A stretch of 64,000 nucleotides of DNA from Exiguobacterium sp. Leaf196 (GTDB lineage: Bacteria > Bacillota > Bacilli > Exiguobacteriales > Exiguobacteriaceae): contig NZ_LMPV01000006.1 of NCBI RefSeq assembly GCF_001423965.1, positions 1 through 64,000 of the forward strand. Direction: 5' to 3'. Under the pieces are notes generated by a model. That model ran no database searches and had not been told where the DNA came from. It was given only the letters and a program-made list of their open reading frames with translations. Made by a program: the position numbers and the translations under genes. Of the stretch, positions 37,487 through 47,358 are shown one piece after another (the first letter of the stretch is position 1; each line of letters begins with the position of its first letter).

Positions 37487-37528
37487 CAAAAAAGCCTGGA
37501 TTTCTGAAGATGCCAGAAAATCCAGACT
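37487..37528 (-). terminator. Terminator of gltB-gltD
   Basis: AGTCTGGATTTTCTG / AGAAATCCAGGCTT stem, followed by TTTTTTG on the minus strand. Confidence 0.88.
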
Positions 37529-37535
37529 GCGTGAT

Positions 37536-39002
37536 TTAGCCAGTTTGTTGCATTGTTCTTAAATATTGACCGACGGCTTCCGCCACTTCACGACCTTCTC
37601 GAATTGCCCAGACAATGAGCGATTGACCACGTCGTGCGTCACCTGCGGCAAATACACCTGAACGGTTCGTCGCATAACGAATCGTCTTGATTTTTCCGCG
37701 TTCCGATGCAACCGCTAAATGCTCGAGTATACGCTCTTCCACACCGCTGAATCCGATAGCGATCCAGACTTGATCGACCGGGAAGTAACGATCGCTCCCT
37801 TCGATTTCCTCAAAGATCACCGCACCCGATTCATTTTTTGTTTTTGTCGTCTGAATTGTCCAGACACCGGTGACTTGACCCGATTCACTTGTCGTGAACC
37901 GCTTAATGGCGATCAAGTATTCACGGGGATCTCGACCGAATTGTTGGAATGCTTCCGCATATCCATAATCGATCGAATAAAGCAAAGGTGTATCCGGCCA
38001 CATGTTTCCTGTTGCACGTGTCGTACCCGGTTGTTCATGCTTGCCGAATTGGACGACGGAGCGGCAGCGTTGACGGAGCGCCGTCGCTACACAGTCCGCT
38101 CCTGTATCGCCACCACCAATGACAAGAATATCCTTATCTCTCGCATCGTGATCAGGAGACAACGGTTCTTTCGAGAGCACGTGGCGTGTCACTCCGGTCA
38201 GATAATCCATCGCATAACCAACTCCTTGCGTTGGTGCTTCTGTCAATTTTCGTGGTTCCGTCGCACCGACACACAAGATTACAGCATCATACTCTGCTTC
38301 AAGTGTCTCGAGCGTGATATCTGCGCCGATCGTAACATTCGTCCGAAAGTGGATTCCTTCTGCTTCAAGCAAATCAACACGACGCTGTACGACCTCTTTA
38401 TCGAGTTTCATCGCTGGTATACCGTATGTCAAAAGCCCGCCGACGCGGTCCTCTCGTTCAAAGACGGTGACCTGGTGCCCTGCTTGATTCAGCTGATCAG
38501 CAGCTGCAAGACCGGCAGGACCAGATCCGACGATGGCAATAGAATGCGACGAACGTATCATTGGAATTCGAGGCACGACCCATCCTTTTTCAAACCCGAT
38601 ATCAATGATCGATCGTTCAATATCCTTGATTGCAACTGCAGGTTCATGAATTGATAACGTACACGATCCTTCGCACGGCGCTGGGCAGACGCGACCCGTG
38701 AATTCAGGAAAATTGTTCGTCTCAAGCAGTCGATCGAGGGCCTCTTGAAAACGACCTTCTTCTACAAGTAAATTCCATTCTGGAATTAAGTTATAGACTG
38801 GACAACCGATCTTCACTTGATCAAATACTTCCCCTACATGGCAAAACGGGGTGCCACAATCCATACATCGACTTGCTTGTTGACTCGCTTCCGCTTCCGT
38901 CAAAGCCGTCTTGTATTCACTAAAATCCCCCACCCGTTCGCTTGGGTGTCGTTCCGCTCCGCTTGAACGAGCAACTGTCATGAATTGATCGCGTCGTTTC
39001 AT
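37536..39002 (-). CDS. gltD: Glutamate synthase small subunit
   Basis: The NADPH-oxidising subunit of glutamate synthase, which sends electrons through iron-sulfur clusters to the large subunit. The 488-residue protein has N-terminal cysteine clusters (CMDCGTPFCH; CPAPCEGSC), the FAD motif AIVGSGPAGLAAADQL (about 154-169) and an NADPH motif VIGGGDTGADCVATAL. The ATG overlaps the gltB stop, so the subunits are made together. Confidence 0.95.
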   Translation of the reverse strand: MKRRDQFMTVARSSGAERHPSERVGDFSEYKTALTEAEASQQASRCMDCGTPFCHVGEVFDQVKIGCPVYNLIPEWNLLVEEGRFQEALDRLLETNNFPEFTGRVCPAPCEGSCTLSIHEPAVAIKDIERSIIDIGFEKGWVVPRIPMIRSSHSIAIVGSGPAGLAAADQLNQAGHQVTVFEREDRVGGLLTYGIPAMKLDKEVVQRRVDLLEAEGIHFRTNVTIGADITLETLEAEYDAVILCVGATEPRKLTEAPTQGVGYAMDYLTGVTRHVLSKEPLSPDHDARDKDILVIGGGDTGADCVATALRQRCRSVVQFGKHEQPGTTRATGNMWPDTPLLYSIDYGYAEAFQQFGRDPREYLIAIKRFTTSESGQVTGVWTIQTTKTKNESGAVIFEEIEGSDRYFPVDQVWIAIGFSGVEERILEHLAVASERGKIKTIRYATNRSGVFAAGDARRGQSLIVWAIREGREVAEAVGQYLRTMQQTG

Positions 39003-42000
39003 CGTACTCCCCCTGTTCTTCGACCAAGATGTGTCTCGAATGCGAGTAACATCGCTTCTTCAGTGTTATGTCCTTGTTTTGCGAAATCAGCCATCAATGT
39101 TGTCACTTTCTCGTACGTCGATGGAATGACGCGGATGAACGAATGGATGACATGATCCCAGTTCGCTAGAATCGCATCGCCCTGCTCACTTCCGGTCCGT
39201 TCGACGTGCCGCTCGATGAACGTCTTCAGTCGCGTGATCTCTTCGGCATGCGTGACGGGTCCAGTCGAGACGAGTTCGCGGTTGACACGTTGTAAAAATT
39301 GTTCGGGATTACGCGGTAAGACATAAGCGACACCGCCTGACATACCGGCTGCAAAGTTTTTTCCGATATCGCCAAGGACAACGACAGATCCACCGGTCAT
39401 ATACTCGAGTCCATGATTGCCGATTCCTTCGACGACGGCGACGGCTCCACTGTTTCGAACCGCAAATCGCTCACCTGCCTGACCGTTGACATAAAGTTCT
39501 CCACTTGTCGCTCCGTAAAGTGCGACATTACCGATGATCGATTGATCGGACGAGACGAACGAAATCGAACGTGGAGGATGAACGGCGATGATACCCCCGG
39601 ACAACCCTTTCCCTACATAATCATTCGCTTCTCCCGTGACATCAAGCGTCATCCCACGTGGGAGATACGCACCTAAACTTTGCCCAGCAGATCCCTGCAG
39701 TTCAAGTTTCAATCGATCCGTCGGAAGACCAAGTGCCCCAAATCGTCTGGTCAGCATCGCACCGGTCTGCGTGCCAATCGCACGGTCTGTATTTTGAATC
39801 GTTAAATGTAGTGTCTGTGGCTGACTGAAATCTGCCGACTCTAAATACGGTGCGACTTCACGGGCGTCAAAGGAACGCTCAACGTGATGCTGTTGTTGTT
39901 CAGCCGGACCGTGTGACACATGAACGAGGAGACGAGAAAAATCAAGACTTTTTGCCTTCCAATGCGTTCGTTGTCGTTCCGATGGTTCAAGTAAATCCGT
40001 ACGCCCTACGAGATCTTGCAACCGTCTCACACCGAGCTTTGCTAAATGTTCTCGCACTTCCTCAGCGATAAATGTCATGAAATGGACGACATCATCGGCA
40101 GATCCTGTAAATTTCTTGCGGAGCTCTGGATCCTGTGTCGCGACACCAACAGGACACGTATCGAGATGACACGCACGCATCATGATACAGCCGACAGCGA
40201 TAAGTGGTGCTGTCGCAAACCCATATTCATTCGCTCCGAGCATTGCTGCGAGGATGACATCACGACCGGTCAATAGCTTTCCGTCCGTCTCGAGAACGAC
40301 ACGCTCGCGTAACCCGTTTAATGTCAACGTTTGATGTGTTTCAGCAAGACCAAGTTCCCATGGCAGTCCGGCATGTTGAATACTCGTCTTAGGTGAGGCG
40401 CCCGTTCCGCCGTCATGACCACTGATGACGATAACATCTGCTAACCCCTTCGCAACGCCAGCAGCAATCGTTCCAACGCCTCCTTTGGCGACGAGTTTGA
40501 CGCTAATCCGGGCTTGATCGTTGGCACGTTTTAAGTCATGAATCAACTGGGCTAAATCTTCAATTGAATAGATATCATGGTGTGGAGGTGGTGAGATCAA
40601 TCCAACACCAGGTGTTGATGCACGTACACGTGCGATCCATGGATAGACTTTTTCACCGGGTAATTGACCGCCTTCACCGGGCTTCGCACCTTGTGCCACC
40701 TTGATTTGTAATTCGTCGGCATGTACCAGATAATGACTCGTCACTCCAAAACGACCAGAGGCGATTTGTTTGATTCGGCTCATCCGGAAATCGCCATTTT
40801 CATCGTGTTCGTATCGTTCTTCTTCCTCCCCACCTTCACCACTGTTACTTTTACCACCTAAGCGGTTCATCGCGATCGCGAGTGTCTCATGCGCTTCTTT
40901 TGATAACGAGCCGTATGACATTGCACCTGTTTTAAAGTATTTGACGATTTCGCTAATGGGCTCGACTTCTTCGATCGGGATTGCCGTCGTCTCCTTGAAT
41001 GTCAACAGATGTCGTAGCACCGTTGCTGGTTCCTCTTGAATGCGTTGTGCGTACTTTTGATAGAGCCGGTAATCATTCGTGCGGCATGCGTGTTGCAACA
41101 AATGAATCGTCGCTGGATTAAACGCATGATGTTCTCCTGCTTGACGGTACCGGAAGACACTGCCGGACTCTAAATGAATCCGTTCATCTGCAACCTGTTG
41201 TGCTCGTCGGACTTCTTCTTCCATCAGCTCAAGCGTCATCCCACTCAATTGAGAGACCGTGCCAGTGAAATGCTGTTCGATGACAGAGCGATCGATTCCG
41301 ACTGCTTCAAAGATTTGAGCACCCCGATAACTGAAGATCGTCGAAATGCCCATCTTCGACATGACTTTGACGACGCCTTCCGTGACTGCTTTTTGATAAC
41401 GTTTGGCTACATCCGTAAAACGATCCCCTACTGCTTCTTCAAGCGTCGCATATGCAAGGTACGGATAAATCGCATCCGCACCATACCCGATCAACGTGGC
41501 GACATGATGGACTTCACGAATTTCTCCACCTTCAACGATCAAGCTGAGATTTGTACGTAATCCCTTACGGATCAGCGCATGATGAATCGCACTCGTTACT
41601 AAGAGGACTGGCATCGGTAATGTTCCAGGGCGAACGAGACGATCCGATAACGTCAATAATTCATACCCGTTTTGTGCAGCGGTCACAGCCTCATCAACGA
41701 TCATGTCAAGCGTTTCTTCAAGCGAGTCGGTGAACGTCGTTGAGATCGTTTTCTGCTTAAGTCCACATTGTTTAAGCACATGGGCTTCGTCTGGTCGCAG
41801 GATCGGCGTCTCTAAGCGAACACGACGACAGTTCGCACGGTTCGGCGTCAGCAGCTCTCCTTGTCGACCAAGCCATGTTAGCGTCGAGGTGACGATCTCT
41901 TCGCGTAACGCATCGATCGGTGGATTCGTGACTTGTGCGAATAGCTGTTTGAAATAACGGAACAAGGATTGAGGACGTTCACTTAAGACCGCTAGCGGTA

Positions 42001-43471
42001 TGTCCGTTCCCATCGCGCCTAACGGATCCTTTTGTTCTTCGACGAGTGGAATCAAGTATTGATCGATATCTTCACGCGTGTATCCAAAATGCCGTTGTTT
42101 CGTTCCAAGTTCAATGAGTGTTTCCTTGAAGTCGTTACTTGAGAGGGAAACGACTTCTTGAGCGAGCCACTCCGCGTAAGGGTGACGTGTCGCTAGCTCC
42201 CGCTTGATCTCTTCATCTGCGATTAACTGACCGGACGCAAAATCGAGTAAAAGGAGTTCACCCGGTGCTAATCGTTTTTTGTACAAAATGTCTTGTTCAC
42301 GAAGAGGGAGTACTCCTGCTTCTGACGACAACATGAAGTGACCATCGCGTAACAATACATATCGCGCCGGGCGTAAACCGTTTCGGTCAAGCGTCGCACC
42401 AATCTGTTTTCCGTTCGTGAAGACGATGGCAGACGGACCATCCCACGGTTCCATCATGCTACTGTGATACTCATAGTACGCGCGCTTCGCCGGTCTGATT
42501 TCGGCATGTTCGAATGGTTCCGGCACGAGCATCAGTGCTGTCTCAGCGAGAGAAAGACCTGACAGATGAAGAAACTCAAACGCATTATCAAGCATTGATG
42601 AGTCGCTACCTGTCTCATCCAATATCGGTAACACTTCCTCTGCCCGATTACCGTACGTCGTCTCAGCAAGTCGACGTTCTCGACCGCGCATTGCCCGAAT
42701 GTTTCCTTGCAACGTATTGATTTCGCCATTGTGAATCAAATAACGGTTTGGATGGGCACGTTTCCAACTTGGGAACGTGTTCGTACTAAAACGTGAATGT
42801 ACAATACCAAAGCCTGACTGATAGCGTTCGTCTCGTAAATCATCAAAGTACGCACGTAGTTGATCCGTCGTCACGAGTCCTTTATACACGATTGTTTCAC
42901 TCGAGCTACTCAAGACGTATTGCTCGAGACCGAGTTGCTCCGATTCACGTTCAAACGCTCGTCGAATCAAAAAAAGTGTTCGTTCAAATGTCAATCCTTC
43001 CATCGCCTGTGCACCAATGAAGCATTGACGAATGACTGGCTCCGTACGACGTGCACCTGATCCAAGCACTTCGGACCGAACAGGTACGGTCCGCCACCCT
43101 AATACGTCTTGTCCTTCTGTCAAAATGATTGACTCTAACGTTCGTTCGAGTCGCATCCGTTCCCGTTCCTCACGTGGCAAGAACATCATGAAAACGCCAT
43201 AATCCCCTTTTTTAGGGAAGGAAATGTGCCGAACCGTTTCACGAAACAACCGATCTGGTAATTGCGTTAAAATACCCGCCCCGTCTCCAGTCTTCGCATC
43301 ACTCCCTTGTCCACCACGGTGTTCCATTTGACAAAGCATGGCCAATGCATGTTCAACGATTTCATGACTCGCTCGTCCTGTTTGATGTGCGTAAACCCCG
43401 ATCCCACACGCATCATGTTCCATACGAGGGTCGTATAAGCCCTGCTGTTCAGGGTATTTATGAAATGTCAT
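38999..43471 (-). CDS. gltB: Glutamate synthase large subunit
   Basis: Makes two glutamates from glutamine and 2-oxoglutarate. The 1490-residue protein has the Ntn glutaminase domain with nucleophile C22 in HDACGIG, exposed after removal of a 21-residue propeptide. The central domain and the FMN synthase domain follow, with the 3Fe-4S cluster CIMMRACHLDTCPVG. The C-terminal GXGXG beta-helix domain closes the protein. It is first in gltB-gltD and divergent from an amino-acid uptake operon. Confidence 0.96.
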   Translation of the reverse strand: MTFHKYPEQQGLYDPRMEHDACGIGVYAHQTGRASHEIVEHALAMLCQMEHRGGQGSDAKTGDGAGILTQLPDRLFRETVRHISFPKKGDYGVFMMFLPREERERMRLERTLESIILTEGQDVLGWRTVPVRSEVLGSGARRTEPVIRQCFIGAQAMEGLTFERTLFLIRRAFERESEQLGLEQYVLSSSSETIVYKGLVTTDQLRAYFDDLRDERYQSGFGIVHSRFSTNTFPSWKRAHPNRYLIHNGEINTLQGNIRAMRGRERRLAETTYGNRAEEVLPILDETGSDSSMLDNAFEFLHLSGLSLAETALMLVPEPFEHAEIRPAKRAYYEYHSSMMEPWDGPSAIVFTNGKQIGATLDRNGLRPARYVLLRDGHFMLSSEAGVLPLREQDILYKKRLAPGELLLLDFASGQLIADEEIKRELATRHPYAEWLAQEVVSLSSNDFKETLIELGTKQRHFGYTREDIDQYLIPLVEEQKDPLGAMGTDIPLAVLSERPQSLFRYFKQLFAQVTNPPIDALREEIVTSTLTWLGRQGELLTPNRANCRRVRLETPILRPDEAHVLKQCGLKQKTISTTFTDSLEETLDMIVDEAVTAAQNGYELLTLSDRLVRPGTLPMPVLLVTSAIHHALIRKGLRTNLSLIVEGGEIREVHHVATLIGYGADAIYPYLAYATLEEAVGDRFTDVAKRYQKAVTEGVVKVMSKMGISTIFSYRGAQIFEAVGIDRSVIEQHFTGTVSQLSGMTLELMEEEVRRAQQVADERIHLESGSVFRYRQAGEHHAFNPATIHLLQHACRTNDYRLYQKYAQRIQEEPATVLRHLLTFKETTAIPIEEVEPISEIVKYFKTGAMSYGSLSKEAHETLAIAMNRLGGKSNSGEGGEEEERYEHDENGDFRMSRIKQIASGRFGVTSHYLVHADELQIKVAQGAKPGEGGQLPGEKVYPWIARVRASTPGVGLISPPPHHDIYSIEDLAQLIHDLKRANDQARISVKLVAKGGVGTIAAGVAKGLADVIVISGHDGGTGASPKTSIQHAGLPWELGLAETHQTLTLNGLRERVVLETDGKLLTGRDVILAAMLGANEYGFATAPLIAVGCIMMRACHLDTCPVGVATQDPELRKKFTGSADDVVHFMTFIAEEVREHLAKLGVRRLQDLVGRTDLLEPSERQRTHWKAKSLDFSRLLVHVSHGPAEQQQHHVERSFDAREVAPYLESADFSQPQTLHLTIQNTDRAIGTQTGAMLTRRFGALGLPTDRLKLELQGSAGQSLGAYLPRGMTLDVTGEANDYVGKGLSGGIIAVHPPRSISFVSSDQSIIGNVALYGATSGELYVNGQAGERFAVRNSGAVAVVEGIGNHGLEYMTGGSVVVLGDIGKNFAAGMSGGVAYVLPRNPEQFLQRVNRELVSTGPVTHAEEITRLKTFIERHVERTGSEQGDAILANWDHVIHSFIRVIPSTYEKVTTLMADFAKQGHNTEEAMLLAFETHLGRRTGGVR

Positions 43472-43607
43472 AGTAGCACTCTCCTTGCCTTCTTAATTTT
43501 CTGTATATTCAGTTAAGTTACACTTTACACCCTTTTATGTTTATTCGCTACTATGCATAATCACCATCTTGATCAATCTCTGGAGGTAGAATTACCATAT
43601 ATCAACA

Positions 43608-43623
43608 TTGATAACGCTTACAT
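43608..43623. promoter_or_regulatory. Perfect cre site between gltB and the binding-protein gene
   Basis: TTGATAACGCTTACAT fits WTGNNARCGNWWWCAW at all positions. It lies about 137 bp before gltB and 143 bp before the divergent operon, so either or both could be controlled. A candidate plus-strand promoter is TTGCCC (43686) with TATTTT (43710), 18-bp spacing. Confidence 0.7.
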
Positions 43624-43765
43624 ATGCTTGGATATTCATTCAATATTTTTTTTAGTTAAATCCAACACTTTATGCACGTATTGTTTTGCCCGAACATGTG
43701 ATTCCGTGGTATTTTTAAGTATGAACAGCGTTACTGATTACGGAAATAAAGAGAGGAACAATACG

Positions 43766-44608
43766 ATGAAAAAAACAATGCAATGGACGGGACTCTTGAT
43801 TGCAGGAAGCTCGATTCTATTAAGCGCATGCGGTCAACAAGACGAGAAAGCAACCGCATACGATAAAATCCAAAAAGAAGGCACAATCGTCGTCGCAACA
43901 GCAGGTACACTTTACCCGACGTCCTATCATGATGAAAAAAGTAATAAATTGACGGGGTTTGACGTTGAAGTCGTCAAAGAAGTAGCCAAACGGCTTGATT
44001 TGAAAGTAAAGTTCAAAGAGATGTCTTTCGACGGTATGTTGACAAGCGTTAATACAGGTCAGGTTGACCTTGCGGCTAACGACATTACGATCACAGATGA
44101 CCGTAAAGAAAAATTCGCTTTCTCAAAACCATATAAATATACGTATGGTACGGCAATCGTCCGTAAAAGTGATTTGTCAGGCATCAAGTCTCTAGAGGAT
44201 CTAAAAGGAAAAAAAGCTGCCGGAGAAGCAACAACGACGTATATGCAGATTGCTAAAAAATACGGTGCAAAAGAAGTCACTTACGATAATGCGACGAACG
44301 ATCAATATCTACGAGATGTCTCAAATGGTCGCACAGACGTCATCTTGAATGATTATTACTTGCAAACACTGGCTGTCGATTTCTTCAAAGACTTCGATAT
44401 CACGATTCATCCGGACATCGCCTATAACCCGAGCCAAGTCGGTTTAATCATGGATTTAGACAATAAAGAACTTCAATCCAACATTAACGAACAACTCGAT
44501 AAAATGAAGGAAGACGGTACATTAAAAGACATTTCGAAGCAATTTTATGCCGGAAAGAATGTTTCCCAAATGTCTGACGTCAAAACGACGATTGTCGATG
44601 TGAACTAA
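43766..44608 (+). CDS. Amino-acid ABC transporter binding lipoprotein, cystine-type
   Basis: A 280-residue lipoprotein with lipobox LSAC (C22) and a family-3 solute-binding domain: GTLYPTSYHDEKSNKLTGFDVEVVKEV and VDLAANDITITDDRKEKFAFSKPY. It resembles binding proteins for cystine and related polar amino acids. The ATG at 43766 follows GAGAGGA and gives a proper signal peptide; the longer frame from 43553 lies in the leader. It is co-transcribed with the permease behind it. Confidence 0.9.
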   Translation: MKKTMQWTGLLIAGSSILLSACGQQDEKATAYDKIQKEGTIVVATAGTLYPTSYHDEKSNKLTGFDVEVVKEVAKRLDLKVKFKEMSFDGMLTSVNTGQVDLAANDITITDDRKEKFAFSKPYKYTYGTAIVRKSDLSGIKSLEDLKGKKAAGEATTTYMQIAKKYGAKEVTYDNATNDQYLRDVSNGRTDVILNDYYLQTLAVDFFKDFDITIHPDIAYNPSQVGLIMDLDNKELQSNINEQLDKMKEDGTLKDISKQFYAGKNVSQMSDVKTTIVDVN

Positions 44609-45288
44609 TGATGTCATCGATTGATTGGCGGTCCGTCTTCAATCCTGAATTGGCGGTTGATTCGTTTCCATATATTTTAAGTGGACTTGGACAAACATTA
44701 TGGATTTCTTTGCTCAGCATGGCGATTGGTCTTGGAATTGGGTTAATTCTTGCGCTTTGTCGTCTCTCTCATTTTCGAGTATTGCGTATTGGAGCGAGCG
44801 CCTACATCTCATTTATGCGTGGTGTACCCATCCTTGTGCTATTGTTCATGTTGTATTTCGGGCTGCCAGTCATCAATATTCAACTGAACGCGTTGACTGC
44901 TGCGATTACTGGTTTTAGTTTAAATAGTGCGGCATACATGGCAGAAATCATTCGTTCTTCCTTACTCTCGATTGATCGTGGGCAGGAAGAGGCAGCGGCG
45001 TCCCTCGGTTTATCTAGGTATCGGACGTTTGTTGGCATCATTTTGCCGCAAGCGATTCGAATTGCCATCCCACCGCTTTCGAACGTCTTGCTAGATCTTG
45101 TCAAAGCTTCGTCGCTTGCTGCCATGATTACTGTCCCTGAAATTTTTCAAAAGGCAAAAATCGTTGGTGGGCGTGAATTCGACTATATGACCGTCTATTT
45201 TGTCGTTGCGTTCATTTACTGGGGTATATGTTCATGTATCGCAGTCATCCAAGAGATTCTCGAGCGTCGTTTTGCCCGGTATCTCTGA
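44608..45288 (+). CDS. Amino-acid ABC transporter permease
   Basis: A 226-residue HisM-type permease with five membrane helices and the EAA loop EEAAASLGLSRYRTFVGIILPQAIR (about 129-153). The start overlaps the stop of the binding-protein gene (TAATG). No ATPase gene follows, which is unusual for this type of operon; a bidirectional terminator comes directly after. Confidence 0.9.
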   Translation: MMSSIDWRSVFNPELAVDSFPYILSGLGQTLWISLLSMAIGLGIGLILALCRLSHFRVLRIGASAYISFMRGVPILVLLFMLYFGLPVINIQLNALTAAITGFSLNSAAYMAEIIRSSLLSIDRGQEEAAASLGLSRYRTFVGIILPQAIRIAIPPLSNVLLDLVKASSLAAMITVPEIFQKAKIVGGREFDYMTVYFVVAFIYWGICSCIAVIQEILERRFARYL

Positions 45289-45306
45289 TTTATTATCTCG
45301 TATATG

Positions 45307-45351
45307 GTAATACAAACAGGCGATGGACATGATCCTTCGCCTGTTTGTATT
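45307..45351. terminator. Terminator between permease and EAL gene
   Basis: AATACAAACAGGCGA / TCGCCTGTTTGTATT, a 15-bp perfect stem. The T-rich side favours the plus direction. Confidence 0.85.
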
Positions 45352-45371
45352 TTCAATTGTTTGATATCTGT

Positions 45372-47219
45372 TTAGCCTTCTCGATACATGGCTAAAAAAT
45401 GTTCTAATTGTTGCGGCTGTAGCGGTCGATAGAATAGATATCCTTGCAACGTATGACACCCCATCTGTTCGAGCAATGTTGCCTCTTCTTCAAGTTCGAT
45501 TCCTTCTGCTACGATTGTCATATTTAATCGTTTTCCTAATTGAATGATCGTCTCGATCATTGCTCGTTTCCTTTCAGAATGAATCGCTTCTTGAACGATT
45601 TCTTTTGGAATTTTCAATTGATCGAACGGTAGTTCCACGAGTGGTTGCATGGATGAGAATCCAGTTCCAAAATCATCAAGAGCGATTCGAATGCCATACA
45701 AATGGAGTGCGTTTAATGTTTCGATAATTTGCTCGGTTCCTTCGATAAAGATATGTTCTGTCATCTCGATTTCAAGTAGTGATGGAGGAAAACCTGTTTG
45801 CTTTAATATAGTGAGCACTCGATTCGTAAAATCAGCTTGTCGTAATTCCCACGGTGAAACATTAACCGAAATCGTCAGAGGTTCCTTCCCTTCCTCCAAC
45901 CAAGCTTTTCCTTGAAGACAGGCTTGACGCATGACCCATCGCCCTAATGTCTCAATAAATCGTGTTCTTTCCGCGAGTGGAATGAACTCAACTGGTGGAA
46001 CAAGACCGTATTCCGGATGATTCCAACGAATTAAAGCCTCTACACCTGTAATTTGACGCGTTCTCGCATTGACTTGAGGTTGAAATAAAATAAAGAAGTC
46101 TCGATCCAATTCTGCATCATATAAATCGCGCGTTAACTGGAGTGCTCGCTTCCGTTCATTTTGTGTTGCTAAGTCTGTGATCGCATACGTGTTCTTTCGA
46201 TTTGCTTTGGCTGTAAATAATGCAATCTCCGCGTCATTGATGACATGGTCCGTCGATTCATCATTAATATAGGAAACACCAATACTCGCAGTAACATTGA
46301 TTTGCTTAAAGTCAATTTGTACACGTTCTGATACACTTGATAAAATATCGTCACAGAGGACTCGTGCATCATGATGATAAGGCGCATGCAGTAAAAAAGC
46401 ACTACCGCTCGCTTTCGCAATCGTACAATCTGAAAAACGATTCATCAATCGTCGACCAATGATGTGTAATGAACGGTCACCAGTTCGGTAACCGAATGCA
46501 TCATTTACTGTTTTGAAATCATCCAAATCCACGAGACAAATCATATCGCCATCTTGTTTTTTCTTATCTACTTCAATGACAAACGAAGAGCGGTTTGGTA
46601 AACCTGTCACGGGATCCGTAAATGCTTGTTCCTGTAAACGGGCTAAGTATTCAATATTTCGTTCAAGACGGGTAACATATTGATTATGGATCAGTAAACT
46701 AATGATCGTCGCAATCAAGATAAGTCCAATACGCGCGATGTGATCGGATACAAACATCGAAGTGTTTTCAAGTGATGGAGTTTGATACCAAATATAAAGA
46801 AGAGAAACCGTCGTGATGCTTGTTGCGTACAGTAGCATCGTTCGGTTGATGACGACTAAGGAAGCTAATATGAATAGAAGGGCACATGCCCAAACTGTCT
46901 GGACTCCCCTACCGATGAATGGATGATAAATATATGGAATCAATAAAAAAACGCTAGACATCATATGTGGCTTTAGTCGGTCTGACAATGTACTTTTACC
47001 GATGAAGTATTGAACACTCCCAGCACTCGCAATGACAAGTGCACGTATCCAATCCTCCCCTTTCAAACCATAACTACTAAATATATTGGCAACGATATAT
47101 AAAACGGCACCACAACTCGTCAAAATAAAAATGATCATCCCGAACAATTGATAATTTGCCCGAATTTCTCGATGATATTGCTGACTATTGGAAGAACGTC
47201 GTTGTGTGTTCACCGCCAT
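45372..47219 (-). CDS. Membrane GGDEF-EAL protein, probable c-di-GMP phosphodiesterase
   Basis: A 615-residue protein with about six N-terminal membrane helices (residues 20-180), a GGDEF domain and a C-terminal EAL domain. The GGDEF site is degenerate (AKASGSAF in place of ARxGGDEF), so cyclase activity is unlikely. The EAL domain keeps EALIRW, NVSPWELRQ, EMTEH, DDFGTGFSS, LKIPKE and AEGIE, so it should hydrolyse c-di-GMP. The start is ATG at 47219 or GTG at 47213, which is better spaced from AGAGGGG; the upstream TTG was rejected. Confidence 0.87.
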   Translation of the reverse strand: MAVNTQRRSSNSQQYHREIRANYQLFGMIIFILTSCGAVLYIVANIFSSYGLKGEDWIRALVIASAGSVQYFIGKSTLSDRLKPHMMSSVFLLIPYIYHPFIGRGVQTVWACALLFILASLVVINRTMLLYATSITTVSLLYIWYQTPSLENTSMFVSDHIARIGLILIATIISLLIHNQYVTRLERNIEYLARLQEQAFTDPVTGLPNRSSFVIEVDKKKQDGDMICLVDLDDFKTVNDAFGYRTGDRSLHIIGRRLMNRFSDCTIAKASGSAFLLHAPYHHDARVLCDDILSSVSERVQIDFKQINVTASIGVSYINDESTDHVINDAEIALFTAKANRKNTYAITDLATQNERKRALQLTRDLYDAELDRDFFILFQPQVNARTRQITGVEALIRWNHPEYGLVPPVEFIPLAERTRFIETLGRWVMRQACLQGKAWLEEGKEPLTISVNVSPWELRQADFTNRVLTILKQTGFPPSLLEIEMTEHIFIEGTEQIIETLNALHLYGIRIALDDFGTGFSSMQPLVELPFDQLKIPKEIVQEAIHSERKRAMIETIIQLGKRLNMTIVAEGIELEEEATLLEQMGCHTLQGYLFYRPLQPQQLEHFLAMYREG

Positions 47220-47358
47220 CCCCTCTTTCAAGTTCCTGTCGTTTATTTTCCTTATCAGAACCAAAATAAAACTTGAATTTTCTAAAAATAATAAAATAAT
47301 GGGAAGTCATGATTTTAAGCAAAATGGGAATAGATAGGTATAGAAAGGAGCGATCACT

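Noticed and set aside
37719-38654. 311-residue plus-strand open frame opposite gltD
   Set aside because: A shadow of gltD, which has full motifs; the antisense product has no recognisable features. The true span is 37719-38654.
43553-43765. Long N-terminal extension of the cystine-type binding protein
   Set aside because: It would bury the signal peptide and lipobox; the ATG at 43766 with GAGAGGA is correct and the cre lies in the extension.
45307-45351. Attachment site or IS end because of its 15-bp inverted repeat
   Set aside because: Position between convergent genes and a T-run identify a normal terminator.
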